Shown here: positions 6,642-8,851 of the stretch, one piece after another | Layout: the number at the start of each line of letters is the position of its first letter | Numbering within the stretch: position 1 is the stretch's first letter | Assembly: GCA_902805485.1 (NCBI GenBank) | Contig: CADCTM010000686.1 | Span: forward strand, 1-8,851 | Reading direction: 5' to 3' | Source of the DNA: an uncultured Coleofasciculus sp. | GTDB lineage: Bacteria; Cyanobacteriota; Cyanobacteriia; Cyanobacteriales; Coleofasciculaceae | Length of the DNA stretch: 8,851 nt | Notes under the pieces: model-generated | Seen by the model: only the letters and a program-made list of their open reading frames with translations | Databases searched by the model: none | What the model was told of the DNA's origin: nothing | Program-made: the position numbers and the translations under genes

Positions 6642-6685
6642 CAAAGCGCCAACTGCTTAAATACAGACAAAAACCGCATCAATCT

Positions 6686-7840
6686 ATGAAAGAATTACAA
6701 GCAATTATTGAAGCGTTTGAACAAACTGAAAAAGAGGGTACAATTGCCGCACTTGCTACGGTAATTGAAGTGCGCGGTTCCACCTATCGCCGTCCCGGTG
6801 CGCGAATGTTGATGACTCAAAACGGTTATCGCGTTGGTTCAATTAGTGGGGGTTGCTTGGAAGAGGATGTGTTTGAGCAAGCGCAAGCGGTAATGGCGTC
6901 GGGAAAACCAATAGTAGTACAGTACGATACGACTTCGCCGGATGATATTGTTTGGGGGCTGGGATTGGGTTGTAATGGTTTGGTGCGTGTTTTAATTGAG
7001 CTATTGACACCCCACCAATTAAATCCTGTCTCATTTCTTGCTGAATGTTTTCGTCAGCGGCAATTGGGAGTTTTGGCAACTGTTATTCACGATGCAGAAA
7101 TCGGCAAGCATCTGATGCTACAACAAAATGGCAAGGTGATGAGTGACATCGAGTTGCTAACAGCAAGTGTCCTGAATGATGCCCAGGTGGCGCTGAGTAA
7201 TGAGAAATCGCTTTTAAAGTTATACCCGTTACCCCAAGGTGAAGCGGAAGTTTTCATCGAAGTCATTCAACCGCCTGTTTCGTTGGTGCTTTTTGGGGCA
7301 GGTGATGATGCAATGCCAGTGGTACACTTTGCCAAAGCTTTGGGATGGCACGTTACGGTTGTCGATAGTCGCTCTGCTTATGCGACATCAAAACGCTTTG
7401 AGGCGGCAGATGCGATCGCTCTTGCCCGTCCAGAGCAAGCGTGCGATGATCTCAATTTAGACGGTACCGTTGCGGTGGTGATGACGCACAACTACCTGCA
7501 CGATCAAGAAATTATGCGATCGCTTCTGTCATCTGGTGCTTGTTACATCGGTCTTTTGGGTCCGAAAAGCCGCACTCAGCAATTACTAACCGAGTTGCAG
7601 GAGGAAGGAATTAACCCAACTCCCGAACAACTACAAAGATTATATGCTCCCGTTGGACTTGATATTGGCGCGGATACACCAGAAGCGATCGCATTATCAA
7701 TTGTGGCGGAAATTCAAGCAGTTCTCGCTAACCGTTCCGGTGGATTATTAAGAAACCGCACCCAACCAATTCATTACTCAGTTGAACAACAAATGCAATC
7801 GGTTAATGGACACAGTATAAGTCAGGCGATCGCTAATTGA
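6686..7840 (+). CDS. paoD: XdhC/CoxI-family molybdenum cofactor insertion protein, PaoD-like
   Basis: The 384-residue chaperone family XdhC/PaoD binds the mature molybdenum cofactor and inserts it into the partner hydroxylase, here expected to be PaoC. The N-terminal XdhC_CoxI domain shows EVRGSTYRRPGARML at 28-42 and SISGGCLEEDV at 52-62, with LGLGCNG at 92-98. The C-terminal Rossmann domain begins with LVLFGAGDDA at 200-209 and continues with VVDSRS (225-230), VMTHNYLHD (265-273), IGLLGPKSR (288-296) and PVGLDIGADTPEAIALSI (322-339), followed by the usual GGLLRNRTQPIH tail. No Shine-Dalgarno precedes ATG 6686; translation may rely on coupling or an unusual leader. Position after paoABC matches E. 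coli paoD. The stop overlaps the mocA start by one base. Confidence 0.92.
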   Translation: MKELQAIIEAFEQTEKEGTIAALATVIEVRGSTYRRPGARMLMTQNGYRVGSISGGCLEEDVFEQAQAVMASGKPIVVQYDTTSPDDIVWGLGLGCNGLVRVLIELLTPHQLNPVSFLAECFRQRQLGVLATVIHDAEIGKHLMLQQNGKVMSDIELLTASVLNDAQVALSNEKSLLKLYPLPQGEAEVFIEVIQPPVSLVLFGAGDDAMPVVHFAKALGWHVTVVDSRSAYATSKRFEAADAIALARPEQACDDLNLDGTVAVVMTHNYLHDQEIMRSLLSSGACYIGLLGPKSRTQQLLTELQEEGINPTPEQLQRLYAPVGLDIGADTPEAIALSIVAEIQAVLANRSGGLLRNRTQPIHYSVEQQMQSVNGHSISQAIAN

Positions 7841-8466
7841 TGACACCTCAGCGCCAAGCACTTATTACCCTCCCTGCCGTCGCTCTAATTATCCTCGCTG
7901 CGGGTGCTTCCACACGCCTAGGGACGCCCAAACAACTCCTCACATATGGGGGACAAAGCCTGCTGTTTCGTGCGGCTCAAACCGCTTTAGGTTCCGTCTG
8001 TAAGCCCGTTGTTATTGTCCTTGGCGCCTATGCCGAAGCCCTAAAACAGGACGTTAAAGATTTGCCTGTAGAAGTGGTGGAAAATCCCAATTGGACTGAG
8101 GGAATGAGTTCTTCTGTACGTACAGGGATCACGGCGCTTAATAGTTTTTCTGACAAAATTGATGCCGCTGTGTTGATGCTTTGCGACCAACCTTTTGTCT
8201 CGGTTGACGTTATTAATAATCTTGTTGAAATTTACCGCGTGACAAATAAACTGATTATTGCTTCTGAATATGGCGGAGCTTTGGGTGTGCCAGCGTTATT
8301 TAGTCGTTCTTTGTTTGAAGAATTAGTAATATTGAAAGGAGACGTAGGTGCTAAACGAGTGATTACTAAGTATAGCAGTGAAGTTTATAAAGTTGCGTTT
8401 TCTGGTGGTGCGATCGATATTGATACACCCCAAGATTATCAGGAATTTTTGGCGCTACTTGGGTAA
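7840..8466 (+). CDS. mocA: Molybdenum cofactor cytidylyltransferase (MocA-like)
   Basis: The 208-residue NTP-transferase-fold protein should join CMP from CTP to molybdopterin-Mo, making the cytosine-dinucleotide cofactor used by the xanthine-oxidase family in bacteria. Signatures are the nucleotide-binding LAAGASTRLGTPKQLL at 19-34, ENPNWTEGMSSSVRTGI at 81-97, metal-region MLCDQPFVS at 113-121, GALGVPALFS at 146-155, GDVGAK at 167-172 and IDIDTPQDY at 192-200. ATG 7840 overlaps the paoD stop as TGATG; an in-frame TTG three bases earlier is a less likely start. The KQLL ending of the first motif and the paoD neighbour favour MocA over the GTP-using MobA, but specificity is inferred. Confidence 0.9.
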   Translation: MTPQRQALITLPAVALIILAAGASTRLGTPKQLLTYGGQSLLFRAAQTALGSVCKPVVIVLGAYAEALKQDVKDLPVEVVENPNWTEGMSSSVRTGITALNSFSDKIDAAVLMLCDQPFVSVDVINNLVEIYRVTNKLIIASEYGGALGVPALFSRSLFEELVILKGDVGAKRVITKYSSEVYKVAFSGGAIDIDTPQDYQEFLALLG

Positions 8467-8470
8467 GGAA

Positions 8471-8514
8471 GCGATAGCTTGCGCTGCTGCGAAGCGGAGC
8501 CTCTGGCTCATCGC
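8471..8514. repeat. Compact three-way-junction palindromic element after mocA
   Basis: Outer arms GCGAT 8471-8475 and ATCGC 8510-8514 enclose two hairpins. One is GCTT 8477-8480 plus CGC 8482-8484 paired with GCG 8489-8491 plus AAGC 8492-8495 (bulged G8481, loop TGCT). The other is GAGCC 8497-8501 with GGCTC 8505-8509 (loop TCT). Nearly every base is paired. It begins 4 bp after the mocA stop, and a T-rich stretch follows at 8525-8530, so it may end or trim the paoA-mocA transcript. Similar GCGAT...ATCGC palindromes are dispersed in cyanobacterial genomes. Confidence 0.6.
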
Positions 8515-8537
8515 GTTGTATTAATCTTTTAATTGTT

Positions 8538-8851
8538 ATGACTATTTTGAGTAATCGCCGCAATTTGTGTCAGCAAGTAATTTTAGAACATTCTAAGAAA
8601 CCTCGGCATCGTGGGAAGACTAACCCAATACATCGGTGTCATCGCGGTGATAGTCCCTCTTGTGGTGACACAATTGAATTAACGGTGCAACTTAATCCCG
8701 CAGGCGATGTTATTGAGGATATCAAGTTTGAAGGGCAAGGTTGCGCGATTTCGATTGCCTCTGCTGATTTGATGGCTGAGGTATTGCGCCAAAAAAGTGT
8801 TATTGAAGCTTTAGAAATGGTACAACGCTTCCGAAATCTGATGAAAGGGGA
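8538..8851 (+). CDS. sufU: SufU/IscU-type Fe-S cluster assembly scaffold (partial, 3' end outside window)
   Basis: The first 104 residues of a NifU_N-fold scaffold that assembles Fe-S clusters in the cytoplasm. Visible are the N-terminal helix and HSKKPRHRGK (18-27), SPSCGDTIEL (39-48, with C42 and D44) and the core EGQGCAISIASADLM (65-79, C69). The third cluster cysteine expected further on lies beyond the window. Having Ala-Ile-Ser after the second Cys and Asp after the first matches SufU/IscU scaffolds. ATG 8538 is the only usual start after an in-frame TAG at 8475-8477; no Shine-Dalgarno is seen and the leader is AT-rich. It lies 71 bp after mocA on the same strand, but the palindromic element between suggests a separate unit. 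The product could supply clusters to PaoA/PaoB, by inference only. Confidence 0.9.
   Translation, partial: MTILSNRRNLCQQVILEHSKKPRHRGKTNPIHRCHRGDSPSCGDTIELTVQLNPAGDVIEDIKFEGQGCAISIASADLMAEVLRQKSVIEALEMVQRFRNLMKG

Larger units (their letters stand above)
744..7833. repeat. Dispersed HIP1 octamers (GCGATCGC)
   Basis: Exact copies start at 744, 2785, 3622, 4040, 5714, 5983, 6280, 7412, 7516, 7685 and 7826, eleven in all, every one inside a coding region. Several near matches also occur. This over-representation is a known mark of many cyanobacterial genomes and is the main basis for the taxonomic call. The even spread through the pao cluster suggests it has resided long in such a genome. Confidence 0.9.

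Noticed and set aside
1..8851. CRISPR array, toxin-antitoxin pair, intact insertion sequence or phage gene
   Set aside because: No regularly spaced repeats, transposase, integrase or toxin-like frame was found on either strand.

Overview
The window looks like cyanobacterial chromosome. The octamer GCGATCGC (HIP1, a hallmark of many cyanobacterial genomes) occurs at least 11 times in 8.85 kb, where about 0.1 would be expected by chance. The intergenic spacers also carry palindromic elements of a kind common in filamentous and colonial cyanobacteria. I cannot name a genus.

Layout. A secreted or membrane-anchored phosphodiester glycosidase-like protein (101-1015, +) faces, tail to tail, a rhodanese-type tRNA uridine-34 hydroxylase gene (trhO, 1138-1998, -); a long imperfect inverted repeat lies between them. 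Divergent from trhO is a tRNA-Ala(UGC) gene (2184-2256), one of the tRNA species that TrhO modifies in E. coli. A gene-free spacer of about 465 bp with several hairpins follows (2257-2721).

The main content is a five-gene molybdenum-hydroxylase cluster in the same order as E. coli paoABCD plus mocA. paoA (2722-3333) encodes the [2Fe-2S] subunit with a Tat-like N-terminus. paoB (3372-4355) encodes the FAD subunit with the extra four-cysteine [4Fe-4S] insertion. paoC (4352-6592) encodes the molybdenum-cofactor catalytic subunit. paoD/xdhC (6686-7840) encodes a cofactor-insertion chaperone and mocA (7840-8466) the molybdenum cofactor cytidylyltransferase. Together they would make the cytosine-dinucleotide form of the cofactor, load it into PaoC and export the folded complex through the signal on PaoA, giving an extracytoplasmic aldehyde oxidoreductase. 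Short gaps, an ATGA overlap and a TGATG overlap argue for co-transcription.

Downstream, a compact element able to fold as a three-way junction (8471-8514) separates mocA from the 5' part of a SufU/IscU-type Fe-S scaffold gene (8538 to the window end), which is cut by the window edge. I see no CRISPR array, intact insertion sequence, phage gene or clear new system. The least explained sequence is the spacer 2257-2721.
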